A stretch of DNA of 64,000 nt from positions 1 to 64,000 of the forward strand of contig JBCCGG010000034.1 in assembly GCA_039029395.1 (NCBI GenBank), written 5' to 3'. The notes beneath the pieces are model-generated. The model saw only the letters and a list, made by a program, of their open reading frames with translations, was not told where the DNA came from and made no database searches. This stretch comes from JBCCGG01 sp039029395 (GTDB lineage: Bacteria; Pseudomonadota; Alphaproteobacteria; Kiloniellales; JAKSDN01). Of this stretch, positions 52,493 through 60,182 are shown in pieces; the stretch's first letter is position 1, and the number at the start of each line of letters is the position of its first letter. A program made the translations under genes and the position numbers.

Positions 52493-53407
52493 TTGGGTGC
52501 ATCCAGCATCATGTCGAGCCCTTGCACACCGCTTGACCAGGACTCCACAGAGTCCAGCCCCACGGAAAGCCACGCCATCAAGGCGGCCGACGTGGAGGCG
52601 CTGAGTTCCAACGAGCTGGCCGAGCTCTACGCCCGCGCCGGAGGCCGGCAACCCTCGGCCGAAGCTCGACTCAAGGAGGTCGCCGAGGTCAAGGCGGTCC
52701 TCGAGCTGCTGATGACCGCCTTGGAACGAGATGGCGGCCTTGGCGACACGATGCAGGAGCAGATCCTGGCGGTCAGCTGTGAGATCGAGGCCAAGGTCTC
52801 CGAGGCGCTGGCCTCCGGGGGCAACGCTGGGCCCGATATGACCGTGGTCAAGACCCTGCTTGTTCAGTTGGTAAGGCTGATCGAACGGGGCCGGGCGGAA
52901 GCTAAGAAGACCGCGTCGGTGCCGGAGCCGGTCTCCTTGGAATCGGAGATCATGGCGGAGATCTCGGCGGCCGAGCGCAGCGAGGATCAGCCGAGCAAAG
53001 ACCAGCCGAGTGAAGACCAGCTGAACGAAGATCATCTGAGCGAAGCGTCGAACGAACAGCAGCCGAGCGAGCCCGAGCCAGCAGCAGAGAAAGAGGCAGA
53101 GGCCGAGGCAAAGGCTCCGGAGAGCCAGGCTTCGTCAGAGGATCCGGCGATGGACGTGCTCTATGAGACGCTGCGGGCGACCGAACCGCCCCTGCTGGAG
53201 CAGACCGTCGAGGGTGACATCGAGGTGGTTGCCGCCGATGCGCCGCCCAGCACCCTGCCAAAGTGTCTGACCGAGCCCTGGGATGAGAAAGACGGCTCCG
53301 GGAAGGCACCTGCGGGCGCGACTCCCGCTACGGGCACCAAGGGCGGTCTTTTGGCGCCGCTCGGACGTTTGTTCAAGAAACCGGCGCCGAAAGCCGCCAA
53401 GACCTAG
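52493..53407 (+). CDS. Acidic, repeat-bearing protein of unknown function
   Basis: 304 aa. The N-terminal part (about 30-140) is helical with regular hydrophobic positions (ADVEALSSNELAELYARAGG, EVAEVKAVLELLMTALERDG). A strongly acidic middle follows, with a short tandem repeat QPS/KDQPS/EDQ at about 162-190, encoded by 15-bp units near 52980-53040. The C-terminus is basic and Pro/Lys-rich (GRLFKKPAPKAAKT). A TTG at 52493 has GAGG well placed; an ATG at 52511 is the alternative. No signal peptide. Disorder and low complexity suggest a scaffold. Family not recognised. Confidence 0.6.
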   Translation: MGASSIMSSPCTPLDQDSTESSPTESHAIKAADVEALSSNELAELYARAGGRQPSAEARLKEVAEVKAVLELLMTALERDGGLGDTMQEQILAVSCEIEAKVSEALASGGNAGPDMTVVKTLLVQLVRLIERGRAEAKKTASVPEPVSLESEIMAEISAAERSEDQPSKDQPSEDQLNEDHLSEASNEQQPSEPEPAAEKEAEAEAKAPESQASSEDPAMDVLYETLRATEPPLLEQTVEGDIEVVAADAPPSTLPKCLTEPWDEKDGSGKAPAGATPATGTKGGLLAPLGRLFKKPAPKAAKT

Positions 53408-53410
53408 CTT

Positions 53411-54634
53411 TTACTCCGCCGCCGCAACCGGGATCGGACCAGAGAGCCGCCGGCCGATCAGAACCTCGTTGCCCGGCTGCGGCAGGGCCGGCACATTGAG
53501 CGAAAGCAGCAGCGAGACCGCCGCCATCCCCGCGCCAGCCAAGAACACCGCGGCCGGCGAGACCAGCCAGATCAAACCAAAGACCGCCGGAATCACGACC
53601 GCCGCGATGTGGTTGATGGTGAAGCCGACACCGGCGGTGGCCGCGATATCGCGCGGATCGGCGATTTTCTGGAAGTAGGTCTTGATCGCGATCGCCAAGG
53701 CGAAGAACAGGTGGTCGACCACGTAGAGCACGGCGGCCATGGTCGCGTTCTCGACGAAGGCGTAGAGCGTGAAGACCAAGATTAGGCCAATGTACTCACA
53801 AATCAGGGACTTGCGCTCGCCCCAGCGGCCGATCAGCCGGCCGATACGCGGCGCCAGGTAGATGTTGATCACTGCGTTCAGGAGAAACAGCAAGGTGATC
53901 GTGGTCACATCGTAGCCGAATTTCTCGACCATCAGGAAGCCGGCGAAGACGATGAAGATTTGCCGGCGGGCGCCCGACATGAAGGTCAGCAGGTAGTAGA
54001 GCCAATAGCGCCGGCGCAGCACCATGTGCCGGTGCTGGCGCACCTTCTCGGGAAAGTGCGGATAGGCGATCCAAGCGAAAAGCGCGATCGCGATAGTTAA
54101 GCCACCGCCCAGCAGATAGACCCACTTGAAGTCGAGGCCGCCCAGGTCAAAGGCGAGCCAAACCAAGGCGAAGGTCACGACCGAAGCGAAGGAGCCTGCG
54201 GCGATGATCCGCCCGAGGGTCTCCGGCGCCCGCGCTTTGTCGACCCATTGCAGGGACAGGGAAATCTGGATGGTCTCGTAGTAGTGATAGCCCAGAGACA
54301 TCACCACGGTGGTGATGTAGAGCCCGATCACGCTCGGAAAGAAGCCGGTGATTGCCGTACCCAGGCCCAGCAGCAGCAAGGAGACGTAGGCGACCCATTG
54401 CTCGCGCAAGAACAGGAGCAAGAACACTACGGCGAAGGCGAGGAATCCCGGCACCTCGCGCAGGCTCTGCAGCATGCCGATCTCGGCTCCGGTGAAGGCT
54501 GCCCGCTCGACCGCGAAATTGTTGAGCAAGGCCTGCCAAGTGGCAAAGCTTAGCGGAACCGAAGCCGCCATCAGGAGCAACAGGATTTCGGGCCGGCGCC
54601 AGCCGCCGGAGAAGGTTTCACGCCAGGTTGTCAT
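53411..54634 (-). CDS. Major facilitator superfamily transporter
   Basis: 407 aa with 12 hydrophobic segments. The first half has a poor motif A; the second has IYLAPRIGRLIGRWGERKSL, the MFS loop-8/9 version of motif A. A duplicated layout with a central cytoplasmic loop near residue 195 (HFPEKVRQHRHMVLRRRYW) fits the family. Substrate unknown. It is divergent from an AraC-type regulator, with an inverted repeat and -10 element between them, so the regulator probably controls it. Ends 3 bases before the acidic protein gene's stop on the other strand. Confidence 0.9.
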   Translation of the reverse strand: MTTWRETFSGGWRRPEILLLLMAASVPLSFATWQALLNNFAVERAAFTGAEIGMLQSLREVPGFLAFAVVFLLLFLREQWVAYVSLLLLGLGTAITGFFPSVIGLYITTVVMSLGYHYYETIQISLSLQWVDKARAPETLGRIIAAGSFASVVTFALVWLAFDLGGLDFKWVYLLGGGLTIAIALFAWIAYPHFPEKVRQHRHMVLRRRYWLYYLLTFMSGARRQIFIVFAGFLMVEKFGYDVTTITLLFLLNAVINIYLAPRIGRLIGRWGERKSLICEYIGLILVFTLYAFVENATMAAVLYVVDHLFFALAIAIKTYFQKIADPRDIAATAGVGFTINHIAAVVIPAVFGLIWLVSPAAVFLAGAGMAAVSLLLSLNVPALPQPGNEVLIGRRLSGPIPVAAAE

Positions 54635-54649
54635 GGGTGGAATTTAGGC

Positions 54650-54668
54650 GGACAGGCCCTGCCTGTCC
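54650..54668. promoter_or_regulatory. Inverted repeat in MFS/AraC divergent promoter
   Basis: GGACAGGC (54650-54657) and GCCTGTCC (54661-54668) are perfect 8-bp arms around CCT. The dyad lies between the divergent starts at 54634 and 54685 and overlaps the -35 position of the plus-strand promoter, so binding there would affect transcription directly. Confidence 0.55.
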
Positions 54669-54671
54669 TGC

Positions 54672-54677
54672 TATAAT
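54672..54677 (+). promoter_or_regulatory. -10 element of the AraC gene; probable leaderless start
   Basis: A perfect TATAAT, with CGGACA (4 of 6 -35 matches) 17 bases upstream at 54649-54654. The gene's ATG is at 54685, so transcription would start at or next to the start codon. No Shine-Dalgarno is present. Confidence 0.55.
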
Positions 54678-54684
54678 CAGCCAA

Positions 54685-55518
54685 ATGATATCGCAAAACA
54701 GACAAGAACGGGTTCATGAGGATCCCGGTCGCATTGGCGATCGCCGTTGGCCAATCGTCACCAAGATCCGCGATCACGACGCACCACATCTCTACGATCA
54801 GCACAGCCACGAACGGGCACAGCTGGTCTATGCCTCGTCTGGGGTGATGTCGGTGCTGACCCGGGACGGCACCTGGGTCGTGCCGCCCCAGCAGGCGGTT
54901 TGGGTCCCGGCAGGCGTTTTGCATGAAGTGCGCGCTTTGGGGCCGCTCGAGATGAGGTCGCTTTACTTTTTGCCGGAGGTCGCGGCGGACTTGCCGGACT
55001 GCTGTCGGGTCGTGAGGGTCTCGCCTCTGCTGCGCGAGCTTATCCTGCGCGCGGTCACCTTTTGCCAGGATGGCGCGCCACGGCCCGAGGAGTGCCGCCT
55101 GCTCGGCCTGATCCCCGATGAGATTCGCGCTTTGACCGAAGAGCCGCTCCACTTGCCCATGCCGCAGGATGGGCGCCTCAAGGTGATTACCGATGGCCTG
55201 ACGGCGCTGCCGGCGGATCGCCGTCCATTGAGCGACTGGGCGGTATCGGCCGGTGCCAGCGAGCGCACTTTGGCCCGCCTTTTCGTACGGCGAACCGGTC
55301 TCACCTTCGGGGCCTGGCGCCAGCGTCTGCGGCTGATCACGGCCGTGGCACGCTTGGCTGAGGGTCAGGCGGTGACGGGCGTTGCCTTCGATCTGGGGTA
55401 CGACAGCCCCAGCGCCTTCATTGCTATGTTTCGGCGTCACCTGGGGGCGCCGCCAGGGCGTTACTTTAGCGCCGCCTCGGACAACTCGCCTGGGTCGCCA
55501 CCGCCGCCTTTGGCCTAG
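54685..55518 (+). CDS. AraC-family regulator with cupin sensor
   Basis: 277 aa. An N-terminal AraC-type cupin (about 20-100) contains YDQHSHERAQLVYASSGVMS and PQQAVWVPAGVLHEVRALGP. The C-terminal double HTH (about 165-270) contains LSDWAVSAGASERTLARLFV and VTGVAFDLGYDSPSAFIAMF, followed by RRHLGAPPGRYF, the second AraC signature. This short-linker type is common next to efflux MFS genes. A TTG at 54628 would give a longer frame but overlaps the divergent gene. Ligand unknown; it likely controls the MFS transporter. Confidence 0.9.
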   Translation: MISQNRQERVHEDPGRIGDRRWPIVTKIRDHDAPHLYDQHSHERAQLVYASSGVMSVLTRDGTWVVPPQQAVWVPAGVLHEVRALGPLEMRSLYFLPEVAADLPDCCRVVRVSPLLRELILRAVTFCQDGAPRPEECRLLGLIPDEIRALTEEPLHLPMPQDGRLKVITDGLTALPADRRPLSDWAVSAGASERTLARLFVRRTGLTFGAWRQRLRLITAVARLAEGQAVTGVAFDLGYDSPSAFIAMFRRHLGAPPGRYFSAASDNSPGSPPPPLA

Positions 55519-55603
55519 CCAATAATGTGGCTCTGTGCGAGAAAAGGCCCATATAGCAATAAGCTGGGCGAGCGATCGGCAATCTCGGGAGAGGCGGCAG
55601 ACC

Positions 55604-56368
55604 ATGAACAAGAGCCATTACAAGGCCGGCGACTTAATCTTCAAAGAAGGGGATCCCAGCGACTTCGCCTACATCATTCATTCCGGGCGGGTCGAGATTC
55701 TCAAGCATTCTCCTAAGGGCGAAGTCCGGTTGGCGGTGCTCGGTCCCGATGACGTACTAGGCGAAATGGGACTGCTCGAAGAGCGACCACGTTCGGCCTC
55801 CGCGCGAGCTTACGAAGATGTGATTGCCTCGAGCGTCGATCACGGCGAGTTCGTCGAGCTGATCACCGGCGAGCCGAAGGAAGGTATGGCCCTGCTGCGC
55901 GCCTTGTTCGAGCGCTTGCGCACCATGAATCAGCTTGTCGTCGAGCACCAGCTCTTGTCCGAATCGCGCATGGTCGCCGTCCCGGTCGCCATGCCCGATC
56001 TGAAGATCTTTGGCGCAACGGCGGAAACCCGGGCCGTTCTGCCTGACGATGGGCTGCTGGTCAGCCGCTTTCCTTTCCGCATTGGCCGCGAACCGTCCGG
56101 CAACGAGAGCGCGGCGCTCGCTTTCAACGATCTTGCGGTCAAGGACCAGGAGCCCTTTAGCGTGTCGCTCAACCACTGTGCCCTAGATTTGGATTCCGAG
56201 GGAGTCGTGGTGCGCGACCGCGGCAGCCGGGATTCTACTCGCGTCAACGGGGTGAAGATCGGCGCGCGCTCCTTTCGCCACGTGGCGCGCCTCAACAAAG
56301 GCCGCAACGACTTGATCTTGGGGTCGCCGGATTCGCCCTTCCGCTTCAAGCTCGTGCTTGAAGGCTGA
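55604..56368 (+). CDS. Cyclic-nucleotide-binding / FHA domain fusion
   Basis: 254 aa. An N-terminal cNMP-binding beta-roll spans about 3-115 (YKAGDLIFKEGDPSDFAYII, then HSGRVEIL). It includes the phosphate-binding-cassette-like LGEMGLLEERPRSASARAYE. A C-terminal FHA domain spans about 165-248: FRIGRE, a Ser-Leu-Asn-His pair (SVSLNHCAL), and VVRDRGSRDSTRVNGVKIG with the Asn-Gly typical of the phosphothreonine-binding face. There is no HTH, so it is not a Crp-type regulator. It could join cNMP signalling to Ser/Thr phosphorylation. ATG 55604 is chosen because residue 1 starts the fold. Confidence 0.82.
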   Translation: MNKSHYKAGDLIFKEGDPSDFAYIIHSGRVEILKHSPKGEVRLAVLGPDDVLGEMGLLEERPRSASARAYEDVIASSVDHGEFVELITGEPKEGMALLRALFERLRTMNQLVVEHQLLSESRMVAVPVAMPDLKIFGATAETRAVLPDDGLLVSRFPFRIGREPSGNESAALAFNDLAVKDQEPFSVSLNHCALDLDSEGVVVRDRGSRDSTRVNGVKIGARSFRHVARLNKGRNDLILGSPDSPFRFKLVLEG

Positions 56369-56377
56369 TCAAGCCAT

Positions 56378-57061
56378 TCAATTGCTTAAATAAAATTGGT
56401 GACGGCCGATCTGTGGACCGGCGACCAGACGCTCGCGCCATTGAGGGGCGACATGGTCGGCGTGGTACCATAGAGCGCCGCCGGTCGGATCCTTGGCCGC
56501 GCCGGACAAGATCTTAGCCGCCATTGCTTGGCTGTCGGCCCAGGCGATTTGGTCGGCCGGCTTGTCGCTACGGCCATCACACCACCAAGAGAATTGACAG
56601 CGATTGTGCGGAAGCTCGCCGCCATCTTTGATCACCGCACAGATCTCGTTCGGAAAGCGCTTGTCGCGCACCCGATTCAGGACCACGTGGCCAACGGCGA
56701 GCTTACCACGGTCGGGCTCGCCGCGTGCCTCGTGGTAAATGTTGAGGGCGAGACAAGCGGCCTGTTCGTCGCCGGCCAGTTCGGCGATCTGGGGCCCGGG
56801 ATAGACTGAAGGTCGAACCAGGTAGGCGATCGCAACGGTGGCGGCAAGAACCGCGGCGAGCGCCGCGACTGGGCGGGCGAGCGGGCCCAAGCGCCGGCGC
56901 AGCTTGCGTAGAGGCGGCAAGCGACCGATCGATTTGACCAGCGGGTTGGTCAAGGCGAAGCGGCCCAGCCTAAAGGTCGCTTTGACGCTCCAGTGCGCCA
57001 GTCGCGCCGCCCAACGGGCGGTTACCTCGATTGCGCGCCGGACTGCTTGCATGCGCTCCAT
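56378..57061 (-). CDS. SleB-type cell wall hydrolase
   Basis: 227 aa. A basic N-terminal region and one membrane span (about 68-88, LAAVLAATVAIAYLV) lead to a Hydrolase_2 domain at about 100-227: EQAACLALNIYHEARGEPDR with the catalytic Glu in YHEARGE, GKLAVGHVVLNRVRDKRFPN, CQFSWWCDGRSDKP and GGALWYHADHVAPQWRE. This matches the cortex-lytic/CwlJ-SleB lytic transglycosylase fold, widely present in non-sporulating alphaproteobacteria. It probably acts on peptidoglycan in the periplasm. Start 57061 has GGGAG upstream; an ATG at 57052 is also possible. Confidence 0.88.
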   Translation of the reverse strand: MERMQAVRRAIEVTARWAARLAHWSVKATFRLGRFALTNPLVKSIGRLPPLRKLRRRLGPLARPVAALAAVLAATVAIAYLVRPSVYPGPQIAELAGDEQAACLALNIYHEARGEPDRGKLAVGHVVLNRVRDKRFPNEICAVIKDGGELPHNRCQFSWWCDGRSDKPADQIAWADSQAMAAKILSGAAKDPTGGALWYHADHVAPQWRERLVAGPQIGRHQFYLSN

Positions 57062-57205
57062 CGTTCGACGGCTCCCGGGACGGCTCCTTAACGGTTTGTT
57101 AAGGAACTCGATTAACCAGACACATCGAAAACCTCCCGCAACTCCCGGAAACATAATACATAAAGGGTGTCAACGATACTTTGACAAGAGGCAAGGCAAC
57201 GAAGG

Positions 57206-58498
57206 TCAGGTCAAGCTGCCATAGAGGATCGAGCAAATAATGACGGCCGCGACGATGCCAGCCAGGTCGGCGGTCAAACCGGCGGCGAGCGCATGGCGCA
57301 CCCGGCGGATTTGAACCGCGCCGAAGTAGACCGCGAGCACATAGAAGGTGGTTTCCGTCGACCCCTGGAGCGTACTGATCAGATAGCCTGAATAGCTGTC
57401 CGGCCCCACAATCGGCAGGGTCGAGGCAACATAGCCGTAAGCCCCCGAGCCCGACAGGGGCCGCAGTAGAGCCATGGTCAGTGCCTCGCTCGGCAAGCCG
57501 ACGAGTGAGGTCACCCGGCTGATCGGCTCGAGAACGAGCGCCATGGCGCCGCTTGCCCGGAACATGCCGACGGCGACCAAAATCGCAACCAGGTAGGGGA
57601 TGATGCGGAGCGCGACCTGGAAGCCGTCCTTGGCGCCTTCGACGAAGACCTCGTAGACCGGCACCCGCTTGGCAACTCCAAATCCAAGCAACCCGACGAT
57701 CAGTCCGGGAACGATCCAAGGCGCGATGGCGCGCCCGTAGAACACGGTGAGTGGCAAGAGCCCCAGTACGCCGCCGAGGACCAGCGCCGAAATCCAAACG
57801 GGGTATCCGTCGTGGGCCTCGGCCGGGGCATCGGGCACTGTCGTGCGCTCCAACTCCTGATCTGGCGTGGCGGTCGGCTCGTCATGAGCTGCCGAAATCG
57901 GCCAGAATCGCTGGTAAAGCTTTGCGCTAGCGATCGCGATTGCGGTCGAGCAGATGGTCGCGAAGAGCGTGGTCGGAACGATGCCGGCGGCATCCTCCGA
58001 GCCGGCGGCGGCGCGCAGGGCAATCACTCCTGTCGGCAAGATGGTCACGCTCGAGGTGTTGATCGCCAGGAACAAGGCCATGGCATTGGTCGCCGTGCCC
58101 TTGTGGCGGTTCAGGCTGTCGAGCTCCTGCATGGCTCGGATGCCGAACGGCGTGGCGGCATTGCCGAGGCCCAGCACGTTGGCAGAGATGTTCAGTATCA
58201 TCGCGCCCATGGCGGGGTGCTCGGGCGGCACCTCGGGAAACAGCCGCACCATGAGCGGCCGCACCGTGCGCGCAATGATGACCAGCAGACCGCCAGCCTC
58301 GGCCACTTTCATCAGGCCGAGGAAGAGCGCCATCACGCCGACCAGGCTGATCGCCAAGGTGACAGAGCTGCCCGCCGAGTCGATTGCGGCGTCGGTCAAG
58401 AGCTCCATGGGCGCTTCGCCGACGCCGTCCCACGTCGCCTGACCGAAGGCTGCAACCAGGAAGGCGATGAGGATGATCGCGAAGAATATGCCGTTCAC
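57206..58498 (-). CDS. SpmA-SpmB fusion, nucleoside-recognition (Gate) domain protein
   Basis: 430 aa membrane protein with about ten spans and two nucleoside-recognition (Gate) domains. The N-terminal half resembles SpmA (MALFLGLMKVAEAGGLLVII, HPAMGAMILNISANVLGLGN, then AATPFGIRAMQEL). The C-terminal half resembles SpmB (VGLPSEALTMALLRPLSGSG and IVGPDSYSGYLISTLQGSTE). In Bacillus the two are separate spore-maturation proteins; fused forms are common in Gram-negatives and their role is unknown. It could move a nucleoside-like or peptidoglycan-related solute. The central linker (about 200-230) is charged. Confidence 0.9.
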   Translation of the reverse strand: MNGIFFAIILIAFLVAAFGQATWDGVGEAPMELLTDAAIDSAGSSVTLAISLVGVMALFLGLMKVAEAGGLLVIIARTVRPLMVRLFPEVPPEHPAMGAMILNISANVLGLGNAATPFGIRAMQELDSLNRHKGTATNAMALFLAINTSSVTILPTGVIALRAAAGSEDAAGIVPTTLFATICSTAIAIASAKLYQRFWPISAAHDEPTATPDQELERTTVPDAPAEAHDGYPVWISALVLGGVLGLLPLTVFYGRAIAPWIVPGLIVGLLGFGVAKRVPVYEVFVEGAKDGFQVALRIIPYLVAILVAVGMFRASGAMALVLEPISRVTSLVGLPSEALTMALLRPLSGSGAYGYVASTLPIVGPDSYSGYLISTLQGSTETTFYVLAVYFGAVQIRRVRHALAAGLTADLAGIVAAVIICSILYGSLT

Positions 58499-58701
58499 GG
58501 GATGGGCACTCTTAGCTGCAGGGGCCGGCGGCGCGGCTGCTTAAGACTCCGGCCGCGCCCCTTAAGGAACGATTAACCAGGTTCGGTAACCATGGCAATC
58601 GATTCTCCGGGAATGCCCGATGAGGCGTTCGCAAAGCCGGGGCACACGGAGAGGCGAGCCGACCGGATGGCCGGCGGTGATGGTCGAAGGAGAAAATTTT
58701 G

Positions 58702-60066
58702 ATGACGTGGTCCATGCGGTCCCAGGCGCTCTTTGGCACGCTTGTAATGCTTCCGCTTTGTGCGATTGGTGTGCAAGAAGCGCGCGGTTCCGGGTTTCAG
58801 ATCCGCGAGGCCAGCTCGAGCGCTTTGGGTAATGCCTTCGCCAGCGCCACCTCGGGCGTCGAGGACGTCACCTTCATGTACTTCAACCCGGCCAGTTTGG
58901 TGTATCACGAAAAGAACCAAGCGGCTGGCTCGACCAGCTTCATCTCGCCCCGCGCCGAGTTGACCGGCAGCAGCGGCTCGACCATCGCCGGCGTGCCGAT
59001 CACCCCAACCTCGGCTTTCAATGGCAGCACCAGCGTCGGCGAGAACGCGATCGTGCCGGCGCTCTACAGCATGTTGTCGGTCACTGAGGACCTGAAGGTT
59101 GGCCTTGCCGTAACGGCGCCCTTCGGTCTCGAGACCAGTCTGCCGGGTGGCTGGACCGGGCGCTATCACGCTTCGGACTCCCGCCTGACCACGATCAACG
59201 CCAACCCAACCGTCGCATATCGCATCACCGATTGGATCTCGGCGGGTGTCGGGTTCCAAGCGGTCTATGCCGATGCGCGTTTGACCAACTCGATCGATAT
59301 CGGAACGATTGGTGCAGCCAGCGGCATTCCAGGCTCCATCCCGACCATGCAGGATGGCTTTGCCGAGGTGGAAGGCGACGACTGGGGCTTCGGCTACAAC
59401 CTGGGTGTCATGATCGAGCCCCACGATCGCGTACGGGTCGGTTTGGCCTATCGCTCGGAAGTGAAGCTGGAACTTGAGGGCGACGGCAACTTTGACCTCC
59501 GCGGCTCCGGCACCACAGGGGCAGCCTTGCAATCGGCCGGTCTTTTCCTGGACACCGGCATCGATGCCGATCTCGATCTGCCGGCCCAGGCTTCGATCGG
59601 CGTCAACGTGGATGTCACCGACAACGTTCAAGTCATGGGCGAGGTCGCCTGGACCCAGTGGAGCAGCTTCGAGAATCTGATCATCAACTTCGACAACCCG
59701 GCACAGCCGGCCAGCCTGACCGAGCAGGACTGGGACGACAGCTGGTTCTTCGCATTGGGCGCCAACTGGCAGCCTGCCGAGCACTGGAACCTGCGCTTCG
59801 GTGTCGCTCATGATCAGACTCCGGTGCCCAACCGCACCCGCACGCCGCGCATCCCAGATGAGGACCGCTATTGGATCTCCCTGGGTTTCAACTATGCGCC
59901 GACCGACTGGATGTCGCTGGACTTCGGTTACGCCCACATCTTCGTGGACGATTCCAAGGTTAACCTTTCCGCGACCGATCCGGGCAACACCTTCCGCGAC
60001 AATCTGGACGCCAGCTTCACGACGGCAATCGATATCGTGGGCGTTCAGGGTGTGATACGCTTCTAG
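58702..60066 (+). CDS. fadL: FadL/OmpP1-family outer-membrane fatty acid transporter
   Basis: 454 aa. Sec signal peptide (about 1-29) then the FadL N-terminal hatch pattern SGFQIREASSSALGNAFASA and FMYFNPASLVYHEKNQAAGS. Many amphipathic strands follow and the protein ends in Phe (VQGVIRF). The substrate is probably long-chain fatty acid or other hydrophobic compounds. AAGGAGA lies 9 bases before ATG 58702; a TTG just before it is an alternative. The next gene is an acyl-CoA ligase on the same strand, giving a transport-activation pair. Confidence 0.92.
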   Translation: MTWSMRSQALFGTLVMLPLCAIGVQEARGSGFQIREASSSALGNAFASATSGVEDVTFMYFNPASLVYHEKNQAAGSTSFISPRAELTGSSGSTIAGVPITPTSAFNGSTSVGENAIVPALYSMLSVTEDLKVGLAVTAPFGLETSLPGGWTGRYHASDSRLTTINANPTVAYRITDWISAGVGFQAVYADARLTNSIDIGTIGAASGIPGSIPTMQDGFAEVEGDDWGFGYNLGVMIEPHDRVRVGLAYRSEVKLELEGDGNFDLRGSGTTGAALQSAGLFLDTGIDADLDLPAQASIGVNVDVTDNVQVMGEVAWTQWSSFENLIINFDNPAQPASLTEQDWDDSWFFALGANWQPAEHWNLRFGVAHDQTPVPNRTRTPRIPDEDRYWISLGFNYAPTDWMSLDFGYAHIFVDDSKVNLSATDPGNTFRDNLDASFTTAIDIVGVQGVIRF

Positions 60067-60182
60067 CGTGCTTTGGGTGCCGGCCTAGGCCGCGCTTTAC
60101 GAGGTCTTAACTTGCGCGCGTCTCGCGAGTAGGGTTCAGTCAATCCATCGCGATTTCTTGCAAGGTGCAACGGCGGCAGGAT

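Noticed and set aside
58530..58559. GGCGCGGC...GCCGCGCC dyad upstream of fadL as a terminator
   Set aside because: It lies between divergent genes and has no T-run; GC-rich dyads are common at this base composition.
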